Shown here one piece after another: positions 36,285-49,149 of a stretch of DNA of 64,000 nt; position 1 is the stretch's first letter, and each line of letters begins with the position of its first letter. A program made the translations under genes and the position numbers. The stretch is from Scleroderma bovista (lineage: Eukaryota; Basidiomycota; Agaricomycetes; Boletales; Sclerodermataceae). The stretch lies in NCBI GenBank assembly GCA_037178675.1, contig JAYMGJ010000488.1, positions 104,179 to 168,178 on the forward strand. The letters run 5' to 3'. The notes below the pieces were generated by a model that saw nothing but the letters and a program-made list of their open reading frames with translations, made no database searches and had not been told where the DNA came from.

Positions 36285-38647
36285 ATGCCCACCAAGGATA
36301 AGCCAGGACCACTTTCAGAGCCGGTTTCAGCCCAGTCATCATCTAGCAATCCGAAGATCTTCATTGCGCTTATTGTGACTCTGGCGCTACTGGCAAAGTG
36401 CACCTGGTACGGTTTCGACCGAGGTTCAATTGGTGACGTCTGTCCCCAGGTCTCTGAGCTGATTCCCGAGAAGAACCATGAACTCTGGATGAGCCTGAGC
36501 AGCATTTACAGCGCCGACTCGTTCAAATTAAAGGCCGTCAACTGGCTCTCCGGTGCCATCCAGGTTCCGTAAGTCACTAGCTGACGTATGCGTGTATACA
36601 CATTAACGAGCACGCACTGCGCACAGCACGGAGTCCAACGATTACTTTGGTTTAGTAGGAACAGATCCGCACTGGGAGATATTCCAGGCGTTCCACGATT
36701 ATCTTCTCGACGCATTTCCCCTGGTGTATGTCTTTCTGTGACTGAAAATCTCATCATGTGGTTTATTTTGACAGAAAGGCATGCCAAGCTTGAGCTGATC
36801 AAAGTCAATACCTATGGGCTCATATTCATCTGGAAGGGATCAAATAGCGTGTTGAAGCCACTCCTTTTGGCTGCGCATCAAGGTTGGTCTGTTTCCCCAT
36901 GGATGGTAAGTATGCATCCGACTGGCGTTTTTGACAGACGTGGTGCCTGTAGACCCCACTACGATCGATCAATGGACCCATCCGCCTTTCTCTGGGTACT
37001 ATGATGGTATGCGCTGACCATCTCTTCCTAAATGGTTATTCCTATTTGAATTCAGGAGAAACTGTCTGGGGAAGGGGAAGCAGCGACGACAAGAACGGTC
37101 TAATTGGTATCATGTAAGTTTTCCTTGGTAATGCATCCAAGCTGACTTGACATACACCGCGGGCAGGTCCGCTATAGAGACCATGCTGGAAAACGGGCAC
37201 AAGCCAACACGGACTGTGGTTCTAGCCTTTGGATTCGACGAAGAATGTGGTGGACATCAGGTAGAATTACTTCTCCCGTCTATCTGCTGTGTATCTAAGT
37301 CTGTTATACGCAGGGCGCACAAACGTTGGCCGTCGAACTCGAAGGGATGTTTGGTACGAATGGTTATGCCATGTTGGTTGATGAAGGATGTACATTGTCT
37401 TTTCTCGCGCAGGCTTTCTGCTAGGGACTGACAATGTCTCATAGCAGGCTACGGAGATAAATTCGGCCGTGTTATTGCTACTCCGGGAATCGCTGAGAAA
37501 GGATCTATAAACGTTCGTGTGGAAGTCAATACCCCTGGAGGACACTCCAGCCTTCCCCCTCCCCATACAGTGGGTAGACTCCCTGAGTCATGAACAGGCT
37601 GTGTCACTGATGCAACAATGTATCAGAGCATCGGGATCCTCGCTAAGCTTCTGGTCGAGGTCGAAGCGAATCCGTTCAAGACTCGTTTGGTACGTCTAAT
37701 TCACGACCTCTTCGCATCCATCGCTCAAGTCAGCAGGTTCGAGATTCGCCCATGCACAAGGTCGCGCAATGTCTGGCAGCGTATTCCCCGGGCCTCCCGA
37801 AGCGCCTCAGAGAGGACATCCTACGCTCTGAATACTCTGACAAAGCGCTTCGTGCCGCCGAAAAACAACTGTTCACCACTGCTGAGTTCAAGGCTCGCAT
37901 CGGCACCACCCAAGCGATCGACCTCGTACAGGGTGGCGTGAAAGTGAATGCGCTCCCTGAACAAGCATGGGCCATTATCAACCATCGTATATCAACAGAG
38001 AGGTGTGTCATCATCACAATTCTGAATGAGTGGCTGTAATATCTTCCCAACCAAGCTCTGTGGATGAAACAAAATCCCGTGACATTAATTTACTCAAGCC
38101 ACTCGCTAATGCGTTCAACTTATCATACGTTGCATTCGGTGCTTCTATCACCGACCCGATGGCTCCTGCGTACGGTCATTTGAATTTATCCGACGCATTT
38201 GGGGGGAAGGGGCTCGAACCTGCGCCGCTTACACCTATTGATAATTCGGCACCATTTGAACTTCTGTCTGGGACGATCAAGGCGACATTCAATTCCCACA
38301 GGGGAATAGACGGAAATGATAACATCATTGTAAGTCCGAGTCTTACGTCCAGTAATACTGGTGAGTACCCTGCATCTGGCTTGTATGGCCATTTTAGCGT
38401 GATTGGTAGATACCAGACATTACTGGAATCTTACACGTCATATCTTTCGATATGTTCATCGTCGAGCCGTCGAAGGCGGGGCCAAGCTGCATACAGTCGA
38501 TGAAGGTAATGTGCACTCGTATTGGTGATGGAATTTTCCTCTCTGACCCTGTATTCGAATGAAGCTATCCTCGCTGACAACTTTGTGGAAGTAATTCGAT
38601 TCTTTACGACGTTGATCCTGAATGCGGACGAATCGACGTTATTATAG
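36285..38647 (+). CDS. M20 carboxypeptidase S, tandem copy 3
   Basis: Starts MPTKDKPGPLSEPVS, with a membrane anchor (IFIALIVTLALLAKCTWYGF), then CPQVSELIPEKNHELW and the M20 motifs in order: AAHQ/DVVPVDP, GRGSSDDKNG, FGFDEECGG and NTPGGHSSLPPPHT. The C-terminal region reads YWNLTRHIFRYVHRR and AKLHTVDE, as in copy 2. The stop at 38645-38647 follows ADESTLL. The protein has small in-frame changes relative to the others, for example a two-residue shorter stretch before IFIAL. Exon joins checked keep frame. Probably vacuolar and involved in peptide-derived nitrogen use. Confidence 0.88.
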
Positions 38648-39140
38648 ACGGAGCTATGTAAAGTGTCAATGTATGTACTGCGATCCGCGATCCGAGGGGA
38701 ACACAGCCTGAATCCACACAAACCAAATGATTGTTGAAGCCCATGAAGATAGTCGATTGATCATATGGTCTAATTTACAACAAGCGCTCCCCGAAGACAG
38801 TAAGGGTGGAGGTGATAGGCATGACAAGAATGCCGCAGACCGTCTACGAGGCAAGGTGTCGATAGGTGGAGCATGAGCCCAACAACCAGTCACGATACTT
38901 GGGTGATGGCCAGAGCTTGGACATCATGGCAGGCTCAGGAACTAGATCTATAAGATGTTTGTCTGACCGTGCCATTTGATTCAGGCATTGTGTATCCCCT
39001 GCCACATGAATGAAACACGTTCAACTATGATACATGTTCATCAGAAGTTGGTATCGAATCTGCCAGCATACCCACACTCACAAACATAATACTAGTATCG
39101 TAACAACAACATTATGCAAAAAAAAGACATCAGCCAGTCA
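38648..39140. other. spacer, convergent gene ends
   Basis: Lies between the 3' ends of carboxypeptidase S copy 3 and the RhoGEF gene. The left 250 bases repeat the 3' flank of copy 1. No gene recognised. Confidence 0.5.
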
Positions 39141-42100
39141 TCATATGGAATTCAAAGATGCCGACGCAGCATCCGATGCAACATGGTAACCGTGATGGCC
39201 ATTGCCCGATAACCGCAACGTCAACACTCTGTCATCAGACACCATTAGAATCTCACCCCCGCAACTCGGGGGCACCCCTCTCAGTGGATACTGTGGCCCA
39301 GGACTTGGACCGGGGAACACTGCGGGTGCTGGTGGTGAAGGCTGAGCCGGAGGTCCGTAAGCTGGAGGTCCCGGAGGTCGACCGTAGGCGGGCGGGGGTG
39401 GTGGCTGCTGCTGGTATGGGTGATACCCCTGTTGTTGTGGGTAATACGCGCCTTGATGTACGTTGGCCATGTGGGACGCCGAGGGCGGTGTATCTGCAAA
39501 CAAGAGTCGGAGGTTGTTGCCCTGGATGACTTGCGACAAAAGACCCGTTTCTACATGTCGGATCTCGACAAAGGTAGGCTCAAAAGCGAGAACATAAGGG
39601 AAATGAAGTGCTATGGTCGTGATCAGTTCCGTCAATGTTATATCGACCTAGCATGTACTGGACTCACCAATGCCAGTTGGCGATCCTTCCCAGTGAACTA
39701 TGAACTCTGGTCGAGACCGCCACCCGTTTTTATTAACATAGAAAGCAAACTCTGCAATAGAATCCATGAGCTGGAGGCGATTTCACGATTAAGGGAGATG
39801 AGCGCACCGTCATAACACAGTAAAAATTCATTATCGATGCGATATATAGCCATGGGTCGCAAGTTCTCTCGTTTCCTCACGAACTCGAGCGACTCGTCAG
39901 ACGGATCAAGAAGACCCTGGGTGTCCAGACTTTCCAGGTCAACAATCTCGAAGCCTTTCGAACACCCCACACAAAGCTTCGTTTTCAAGAAATGTATTGA
40001 GCTCGATTCGACGGGGATATAGAATTCCCTGAACTGCTTGAGCGTGTCGTTCCCGCCTTGCAGGATTTTCCGGAACGTCGGTTTACTCCGACCACGGATA
40101 TTTTGGTCAATCGGCTCAAGAGTTTTGATTGTGCTGGAGAGCGGGCTGGACTTGACGACGCAAACAAGTACTTTACCGAGGCACATGCCAGCTTTAAAAA
40201 ACGAGGTATGGGATGATATTCGCTTGGCATGTCTGAGGCCTGCCGTGGGATCTTTGGCATCGAGTACATTCAACGGGAAAGTCACAACTTGTCGTTCTAT
40301 GCATGCGAGAGAGTTCGTCAGAATTACTGCCAGTTATGATCAAACGACCTATCCCCATACCAGATAATACGATAAGAAGCTGATACTCTTCGAGCACGTC
40401 AACCTGTGAGACATCGAGCAAGGCCAACACCTTGACAGGTTCCCTATTCGAATCCCGCAAATCGGACAAGTAAACACCATCGTCGGTTCCATAAGCGATA
40501 TGTCTTCCGCCCCCTAGACCACCACCTCGTCAGTACATCCTTTCGTTTCCGATGCAGCGAAGGAAGAAGACAAGGGACCCAAGAAAACTCACCAAACGGA
40601 GCCGCACAGTTCACCTTATTTGAGGCCGTAAAGAATCCCTCCGAGACCGTCCCAGTCTCAAATACCATACTTCGTTCCCTCAGCAGCTCCTGCTGCTTCA
40701 TGATAGTCTCCAGCCATTTTCGATGACTAACAAACGTGCTTGCCCAGAGTGTCAGATGGTAGAACTTGCGCCCAAGATGAACGAACGTGATCGCGAAACC
40801 CCCTTTGCCGTCCACTTTAACGGGGATGGCTGGTGCGTAGGGAACCCCGCGATTCAGTGAGTTCTTCTTTGTAAGCGTGCGCGGTTGGCGATTAGGAGGT
40901 CGGTTCGGCTGCGGGTTTTCGTCTGGAACTGAGATGAAGAGTAGCTCTAGTGGGATAGGCTGCAGGGAGACACGCATCAGTCATAACCTGTTGTAGAGAA
41001 AAATCGGGACTTACACGTCGATAAACCTTGTACTGTTCGTGCTTTGATTTCTGCTTGACCATCAAAAGCGCGTGATCGAACAAGTACACCATCAGATCAC
41101 CAGTATCGCCATGGACAGTTCCCCTTCTATTTAGTGCGCCTTTGTACAGGACCTCTCGTACGGGATCTTGCAGCCGAAGATCCTATCAAAAGAAACACAT
41201 CCCGTCAATCGTGCAAGACAAGAATAGAATTACCACAACGCACCACAAACTCCCCCTGCCTATACAACAGCTGCTGATCCAGCTGCATCAAATTAAACCT
41301 GTTCTCCGCCTTGCCCGTCTCGACGTTCACTTTACCGAGGAATTCGCGGATTATTGTTACCACTTGCGTGAGGGTCTGCTTGTCGACGTTGTCCTCCGGT
41401 GTGTGCTTGTTTACTGCTTCGAGCAGGAGCGGATACCGTGCAAGACGCGTTGTCGGTTTCGTGAGATAGCCATTAAGCTCGAGCTTGCGCGACTCCGGGA
41501 GACGCTCGGTAGTCTGCGGTTTCGTCAGATGGCAGCTACAACATCATGAAGAGGCGCCCGATGTCCACAACACACCTCAACAAAGGCTGCAAAAGCCGGA
41601 TTTGCACTCTTCTCTTTCTCAAATTCATATTTTCCGTACAGTTGATGCGCTCCATACGTCACGAACGGGCGAAACAATGGGACAATATCAATGAAGATAT
41701 CTCCGATGCGCTCGACAACGGCGTATGCCTTTTGGCGCTTATTCAGGGCATCGCGCAGGCGCGTGTTTACGGCGATAATCTCCTGAATGTTCCAGAAAAC
41801 TTGTTGGATAAAGTCAGTACGTCGCTCGGCAGGGATGATGTCGTTGTCTTTAAGGTTGCCGATCCACACCTGTGGAAAAGGAGAGCGGTAAATGGCGGCG
41901 TGGGTGAGTACCAGGTGGGAAGCAAAACGGAGAGGGAACGCACGTCTCGGAGGTACTCCATGTCCCGCACAAAGTCCCTCTCCGTGTAAATCACCTCATT
42001 GATAGCTTCCTGTCGCTTCTTCTCGGTATCAGACACACTATTGACTACTTCCTGTGGCACGGAGTGTATCCACAGTGTTCCAGGCTCCTACACGGATAGA

Positions 42101-44057
42101 AGTCTAGCAAAATCCCACAGGGAGCCAATGTGACACATACCACGAAATCACCTATTGATTCCTTTGAAATCTGCTTTTTGAGACCAGGCTGCGGCTTCAT
42201 GTTCCGCCTATACTGTTGTTCCAGCCTGCGCGGGCATCCAATGCTATAGCAAAGCTGGTCCCTCGAACATGTAGGCGAGTAACAATCCGTCAGCAGAGTG
42301 AACACGCCAGTCGGGAGAGGGGCCTCATCCGACTCGGACCCCTGTCGTCTCGGTGGTGCAACTGTCCCAGTAGTAGGGGACGATTCCTTCTCGTGCGAAT
42401 CTGCCGATCCATGGCCCACCGACAGTCCACGCGCCACGTCCGCCTTGTCCTGCTCATCCTTGTTCTCATGATCTGTGCTCTTCCTCTCGTCGTCACCGTC
42501 CGCATCATGGGTACCTGGCGCCGCCACCAACTCCCCGCTGACAAACGGGGTCAGCTTGGAACGAAATTGGTATAGTTCCGATGAGCTGTCTCGCAATCGG
42601 TGGTCGTAAGTGACATCGTGGAAAAACTTTTGGGCGTCAAGCGCGCGGCCCAGTAAGAGGCCCAGATTGCGGTCCGTGGTTTTGATGATAGAGGCGATCG
42701 TGTCCACTGCTTCGCGGCCGTCAAAGGCGTCACTGTATGTCAGACCGTCCTTGACCCTGTCTGAGAGTGCGATGCGGTCACGGAATGCCTCTGCGACGCG
42801 GGAGAGGAGGGCCGGGTATACTACGACCGAGCGTGTCCTCTTGGGCGGACGGGTGGTCGAAGTGGGTGAGTGACCACTTGCCGCTTGAAAGCCGAGGGGG
42901 ATGGGAGGACGGGAACGGGAATCGATGGCGGTACGCAGCGATGCAGATGCTGCAGACATGGACATGGACCTATCTTGTCCAACGCTGGCGCGATCCCGAC
43001 GGAAACCCGGGCCAGGAGCCGTACGGGCAGAGTCGGAGGCTCTCCTGGAGCAAGTAGCACTAGTTGAGGCAACGATGGAAGGGTCGACGAGAGTGGTGGA
43101 AACGGGAGAAATGCTAAGCGACGACGAACGAGTCGCTGTGGGTCCCGCTGTGGATGTCATGTCGAGTTGGAGAGGGTAAGGGCGGGAATGGGGGGGCTGT
43201 AGTGGTGGCGGAGAGGATGAATGAAGATCCGAAGAAAGGGAGAGAGGACTGGGCTGACGATGCTGCTGGGCGGCAATGTGAGCTTGAGGAAGTGATATTG
43301 CTGTAGAAGGATGTCAAGGGGAAAGCATATCAGCATGCATCATGTCCACCAGATAAGGACATTTGGCAAGGAACGCACGTGAATGACCAGGTGTATGTTG
43401 TGCCCATGGTAGTTCGCTGTACGATTCATTGGATTTGTCCTCTGGCTGGTCGTCCGATTCGAAATCGATATTCAAGCGGCCGATGTCTGGTTCGATGTGT
43501 ACGCCTATGCGAGGGACGTCGTCCCCGGAGTCACGAGGTCGACCGTTGTAAGACGGACGAGGAGGAGTGGCACTGTTAAGGTTGACTTGTGCCTGATAGG
43601 CTTGTGCGGGTGTGAGGCCAGTTCTGGCCAGACTTGGATCTGGTGGTTCTTCGGGTCTGGGGGCGATAATGCCCCCTGCATTGTGAGGTGAGCTCACCAC
43701 GGAAGGTGTGCGACCGTGTGGTGCAGCGAGTGGATGTGGATGGTGTGCATACTGCGAATGGTGGTATGGGGGGTATTGATGTTGAGACGAGAGAGACTGG
43801 CGGAACTGGGGCTGCTGCGGATGGGCATAGTAGCCATTCTGCGAGTGCAGCGAAGATGCGTGGGAGGTCCGTCTGTCTCCTGTGCTCTGGTAGTGGTTGA
43901 CTGGGGCAGGCGGTGGGTGGTTGTAGGCGTACGGATATGCTGGGTGACCGTGGTGGGGCAGCTGGTGGTGAGAAGCAGACGGACGACCGAAGATGGACTC
44001 GTATGCTTCGTTACGTTTGTCTGGCGGCTGTCGTGGGCCAGCAGGTCGATGATCCAT
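39141..44057 (-). CDS. ROM2: Rho1 guanine nucleotide exchange factor (Rom2-type)
   Basis: Activates Rho1-type GTPases at sites of wall growth in the cell-integrity pathway. The start at 44057 (MDHRPAGPRQPPDKR) opens a His/Pro/Tyr-rich disordered N-terminus. Order along the protein: DEP domain (about 42850-42560, LKDGLTYSDAFDG-like and QKFFHDVTYDHRLRD), DH/RhoGEF domain (about 42060-41270, INEVIYTERDFVRDMEYL, TRLARYPLLLEAV, KAENRFNLMQLDQQ), PH domain (about 41140-40600, LFDHALLMVKQKSKHEQY and FYHLTLWAS) and citron-homology CNH domain (about 40510-39500, IAYGTDDGVYLSDL, FYVNKNGWRSRPEF, VLAFEPTFVEIRHVETG). The tail is Pro/Gln/Tyr-rich and ends near GEILMVSDDRVLTLRL. This is the full DEP-DH-PH-CNH order of the family. 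The 5' end is 234 bases from divergent ERCC1. Confidence 0.92.
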
Positions 44058-44291
44058 GGTCTGTGCGACGTCGACGTCGATTTGTGGTGGTCGTTGGCAG
44101 ACAAGCCTGCAATCGTCGTCGTCGGGGCAATTCCTTGCCTCGAGCTGCTTTTGGCACTCGTCGAGTCGTTATGGGACGATGGTTGCTCCTCGTCGTCGTC
44201 GTCTGCGATGGCAGCGTTGGACGAGGGTAAAAGTCAAATATTTATCTTTTCCGAGTCTACGTCACTTCGTACATACAAACACACAACTCCG
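44058..44291. promoter_or_regulatory. shared divergent promoter RhoGEF/ERCC1
   Basis: Only 234 bases separate the two start codons on opposite strands, so both 5' UTRs and promoters must overlap or abut. No TATA box recognised. Confidence 0.4.
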
Positions 44292-45526
44292 ATGTCAACC
44301 AAGACGAAGCCCCCTGTCGTACAGCCTGGCGCAGGGAACAATGTCGTCATAAACCCCAACCAGGTCAGTGCCTGGGTGCATCTCTCGACCTCGGTGGTTG
44401 ACTCCTGCAAAGCGCTTGAACCCTGTTCTCAAATCCGTTCGCAACGTTGGGAAAGAATTTGGCGACATTGTACCAGACTATCAGGTCGGTCGAACGACAT
44501 GCATCCTGTTCCTCAGGTGGGTGTCCAACCTCCATCATATTACTGTGGTTCTTATTCTGTACCATAGTCTCAAGTATCATCGGCTTCACCCAGAGTACAT
44601 ACACATGCGCATCTCGAAGCTCGGAAGGTCGTATAACCTCAGAGTACTGCTCATCATGTGTGACGTTGTGAGTATTATAGGATACTCCACAGTCTTGTCC
44701 TGAACTATTTCCAGACAGAACACCAAGAATTGATAAGAGAGCTAACTAAAGTATCGTCCTTTCTCGTTTTAAAGGTTTAGCCGCCACCTGACTGTTCGCG
44801 TTAGGTCTGTCTCATCAACAACCTTACTATTATTGTGGCATGGAGGTAAGTCGGCCTTGTGTTGCTGCTCCGTCCGGGTTAATGTCGTTTTAGTATCGAG
44901 GAAGCTGGTCAATACATCACTACGTTCAAGCAGTTCGAGCATAAACCTCCAGATCTGATAAAGGAACGTGTTGACAAAGATTATACTTCCATATTACGGA
45001 CTGCCCTCACGGGGATCAACAAAGTCAACAAAACGGACGTCGAAACATTGCGTACATCTCTGGGTGTACGTCGTACACTCACTTATTTCTGTCGTTGACT
45101 CGATTCCATTTTACAGAGTTTTGCAGATATTGCAAAGGCATCTTCCGACCGCCTGCAGAACCTGCCGGGTTTCGGACAGGTCAAGGTAAAGCGTATAAAA
45201 GAGGCTTTCGAAAAACCTTTCCGGAATTCAGTGACAAATGCGACTTTCTCACTCGGTAGTCAAGTTGACGTTGTACCGAGTGGCACCAGTGGTGATGCAG
45301 ACACTGTGGTCACGCCAACTCTGAGGCGCGATTTCAATCCAGAACCGGAAACGTTCTTTGTATCAGAGACGTAGGTCCTCTGGTTCTTGATCAGTCCATA
45401 TCCCTGTAACCTAGTTTGGTCCTCAAAACAGCCTGGAGTGACCCGTTTTACGCGCTTCCTTCCCAGTGCAGTCATTTACGCTTCATCCAGTGGGCACCCT
45501 TACGAATATATGTCTGTCGTTCATGA
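44292..45526 (+). CDS. RAD10: DNA repair protein ERCC1/Rad10
   Basis: Non-catalytic partner of the XPF/Rad1 nuclease, which cuts 5' of damage in nucleotide excision repair. Exon 1 codes MSTKTKPPVVQPGAG; later exons give NPVLKSVRNVGKEFGDIV, DYQVGRTTCILFL, SLKYHRLHPEYIHMRISKLG and LRVLLIMCDV (central nuclease-like fold that has lost its active site), TIIVAWSIEEAGQYI, and a C-terminal double helix-hairpin-helix ending LQNLPGFGQVKVKRI that pairs with XPF. A Thr/Val-rich tail follows. The last exon is the weakest part: splicing at the GTAGGT near 45371 gives an end near 45526, but reading on without that intron would end earlier. Five or more short introns. Confidence 0.88.
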
Positions 45527-45808
45527 TATCGCCCTCGTATGCTACATATAGGGCATATACACGTTGCTACAGCCGCCCAGATGCCAGTATGACATGTGAA
45601 CAAAAATACAACAAGTAGGGTTACACGCGTTGCAATAAACCTGCATGTGTACACCAGAAAGAACGTTGATGTGATGTACCGAAAAGTACTAGTCTATCTC
45701 TAATCAGCGATCAACGTCCAATCCGAGCTGACCCGGCGATGACTCTGCCTTCACACACTTAAAGGACATTTCTTCCACTTGTTTCAGCACTCGCACAAGC
45801 CAGCAGCC

Positions 45809-46836
<1,028 letters not shown>

Positions 46837-47025
46837 AGCGTTGTTTGTTACTTGTAAAAGTGTAAATCATAGAGTTACTTCAAACGTCAATACCGCCAGA
46901 GTGCGGTGTGGCTAAGTACGATTGGAGTCAGGTACAAACAGATGTTAAATACCTCGTCAGCCCGCGTACTACGTGACTGGTCGCAATAAGATCAAACTCA
47001 AACCCGAGCTGGGCTCCTTCGACCG

Positions 47026-49011
47026 GTGAGTCTTTTGATGTGCCAGTCCGCATCTACCGCAATGTTTAAACACATAGAAATGGCTTCTGAACTGTCGAGG
47101 ATCAAAGATTTCCTGATTCTCAATGACATCTGTGCCACAAGCACACAGGCTATCGTCCAAGAGGCTCGAAGTCGCATCGACAACGAGATCACGACAGTTG
47201 CTCTTTCGCTGTCTACGTTGCGCTCCTGGCGAAATTCCTTATCCCATGTATTTCGCTTGCCACCAGAATTACTTGCTGCCATCTTCCTCGAATACATGCG
47301 GCAGTGGCACAGAGAACATGGAATATACCTTGCAACAGGGATTCCCTCTTGGATTCATGTTTCTTACGTCTGTCGGAACTGGCGCAACGTCGCTCTGAGC
47401 TGTGCTGAGCTCTGGACACATCTCTTCTTCGTATCATCCGAATGGATGGACGAATTGCTCAGAAGATCGAAGACTGTCCCTCTGACCGTTCACGTTCATC
47501 TTTCTTTTATGAATCCGGAGAAAGCAAGGGTCGCTCTGAACAAAGCATTGGGGCATTTGGAGCGTATCCAGGACCTTTTGATCCATTGCTCTAGAAGCGT
47601 AGCCACCGATATCCGTGCCAAACTGTCTGCAAGCGCGCCATTACTGCGGTCATTTCATCTATCTCTGTCGTCTTACGGATACCCCGAAGATCAATTCGAA
47701 GTAAGCGAAGACATGTTTAGTGGAGTAATGCATGGACTCCGAAAGGTACACCTGGAGTATTGTCAAGTGGATTGGGGGTCTCCCCTTTTTAATGGGCTTA
47801 CGCACCTCAAACTGCGTTTCCTCAGAAACCACTCTGAAATGGACTGGCCTGGCCTTCTACTTGCCCTCTGTCAATTGCCGAACCTCCGTCACCTCTGTTT
47901 GGATAGGGCACTCCCAGACACAGACAACTTGAACATAGCAATGACCAACACCCAGAATACGGTCAAAGTCACCTTTCCTCAACTGGAAGGACTCGCCCTG
48001 GCTGCTTCAATTTCTGTGGTGGCTGCTCTGTTGGCCCATTTCGAATTCCCTCGGACCACCATTGTCCGACTGAAGTGCATTGGCACCGATACCCGGGACC
48101 CTTCTATTTTCCAACCATTCATCGTGGACAGGTTCGATAATCATCTATCTTTACTACCCCAGACCTCTGCGCTGCATGAGGCGTTATTCCTCCGATCCTT
48201 GGATATCCTTTATCCGACTCAACAGGAAAAAGAATGGAAAGTTGTCTGCGGCTCTTCAAACTACAAGTCATTTGTCTATTTCCCCGTCGAACAAGATCTG
48301 GATTCCCGGTTCCCACTTCAATTCGACTTCTCAGAAAGATACTCCTCGTCTGGAATAGATCGTTCGGAGAGATGTATCGCGTTCTGTCGCACTCTTCCCG
48401 TAGAACATTTGAACAGGATCACCATGAATGACGGATTCCCTGACCGCCGCTGCTTATGGACGGAGGTATTTAACAACGTACCAGAGTTGCATGTCATCCG
48501 GCTGGAACGTAGCAGCCCCAATCAGCTCATTCGTGCACTCAAACCGCGCGATGGTAGGATGTTTGCACCTGCGTTAACTGATATTCAGTTCAAAGAAATC
48601 AATTTCAATCGGGGAGAATGCATTGACATTAACGAAAATCACAAACGCAGTACAGGGTGTCTATGGTGCCTGCACAATGCACTCGCCAGTCGTGCAGAGG
48701 AGGGAATTGTACTTCAGACGCTTTGCTTTGATGGCTGTTCTGGTATTACGGAGGACAGAATAAAGGCATTGTCAGGTGTGGTTTGTAACGTTGAGTGGGG
48801 ACCAGAGGTAAGGCGTCATCTACACGTTCATCCATTTATGATACTTAAGCTTCGGATTGTCCCCAGACCCCGCCGTCAGCAATACTGTAGGCATTCACCA
48901 CAACAAAGTTGTCGGCCCTCAATGTTCCAGTATCGTGGATATCCCTGTTGTTCGGTTGTAGAATATTATAATGGACAACCATACTGTGTATGGTTCATAA
49001 TCTTGAATTAG
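47026..49011 (+). CDS. F-box protein with leucine-rich tail
   Basis: Single open frame of up to 661 codons. A helical leader (about residues 30-60) precedes an F-box: LSHVFRLPPELLAAIFLEY, then VSYVCRNWRNVALSCAELWTHL, which is the fungal pattern for SCF adaptors. The rest has repeated Leu-rich strands (LRKVHLEYCQVDW, LTHLKLRFL, LPNLRHLCLDRAL, LHVIRLERSS) typical of irregular leucine-rich repeats that bind substrate. The start is uncertain: Met at 47026, 47062 or 47080 are all in frame, and the later ones give a better-looking leader. No introns are needed, unlike most neighbours. The substrate is unknown. Confidence 0.85.
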   Translation: MSLLMCQSASTAMFKHIEMASELSRIKDFLILNDICATSTQAIVQEARSRIDNEITTVALSLSTLRSWRNSLSHVFRLPPELLAAIFLEYMRQWHREHGIYLATGIPSWIHVSYVCRNWRNVALSCAELWTHLFFVSSEWMDELLRRSKTVPLTVHVHLSFMNPEKARVALNKALGHLERIQDLLIHCSRSVATDIRAKLSASAPLLRSFHLSLSSYGYPEDQFEVSEDMFSGVMHGLRKVHLEYCQVDWGSPLFNGLTHLKLRFLRNHSEMDWPGLLLALCQLPNLRHLCLDRALPDTDNLNIAMTNTQNTVKVTFPQLEGLALAASISVVAALLAHFEFPRTTIVRLKCIGTDTRDPSIFQPFIVDRFDNHLSLLPQTSALHEALFLRSLDILYPTQQEKEWKVVCGSSNYKSFVYFPVEQDLDSRFPLQFDFSERYSSSGIDRSERCIAFCRTLPVEHLNRITMNDGFPDRRCLWTEVFNNVPELHVIRLERSSPNQLIRALKPRDGRMFAPALTDIQFKEINFNRGECIDINENHKRSTGCLWCLHNALASRAEEGIVLQTLCFDGCSGITEDRIKALSGVVCNVEWGPEVRRHLHVHPFMILKLRIVPRPRRQQYCRHSPQQSCRPSMFQYRGYPCCSVVEYYNGQPYCVWFIILN

Positions 49012-49149
49012 TATTTGGTGGTCCACCTTTGGCTTCAATTATTATTTTATGGGTCCAGTGGTAATCCGGCGTGTCCAGCTCTCTTCTTTCGAAAATTGTC
49101 CACACACGAAACCCACTGATTTGCCACGAGCCGGGCATAAGCCTTGGTC

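Larger units (their letters stand above)
28570..38700 (+). repeat. tandem triplication of carboxypeptidase S genes
   Basis: Three same-strand gene copies start at 28632, 32910 and 36285. Exons and introns are both closely similar, and the 5' flank is also repeated (a block ending ACCTTTCGATCAAC or similar just before each ATG). So is the 3' flank with GTGTGAATGTATGTACTGCG-type sequence after copies 1 and 3. Spacings are 4278 and 3375 bases, with unrelated spacer between copies 1 and 2. Confidence 0.85.

Noticed and set aside
42216..43179. Plus-strand frames of 60-120 codons opposite the RhoGEF DEP region
   Set aside because: Antisense shadows of a GC-rich exon. The minus frame has clear DEP-domain motifs.
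43716..44567. 283-codon plus-strand open frame
   Set aside because: It is antisense to the RhoGEF N-terminus, whose His/Pro/Gln codons give stop-poor complement, and it runs over ERCC1 exon 1 in another frame. No motif.
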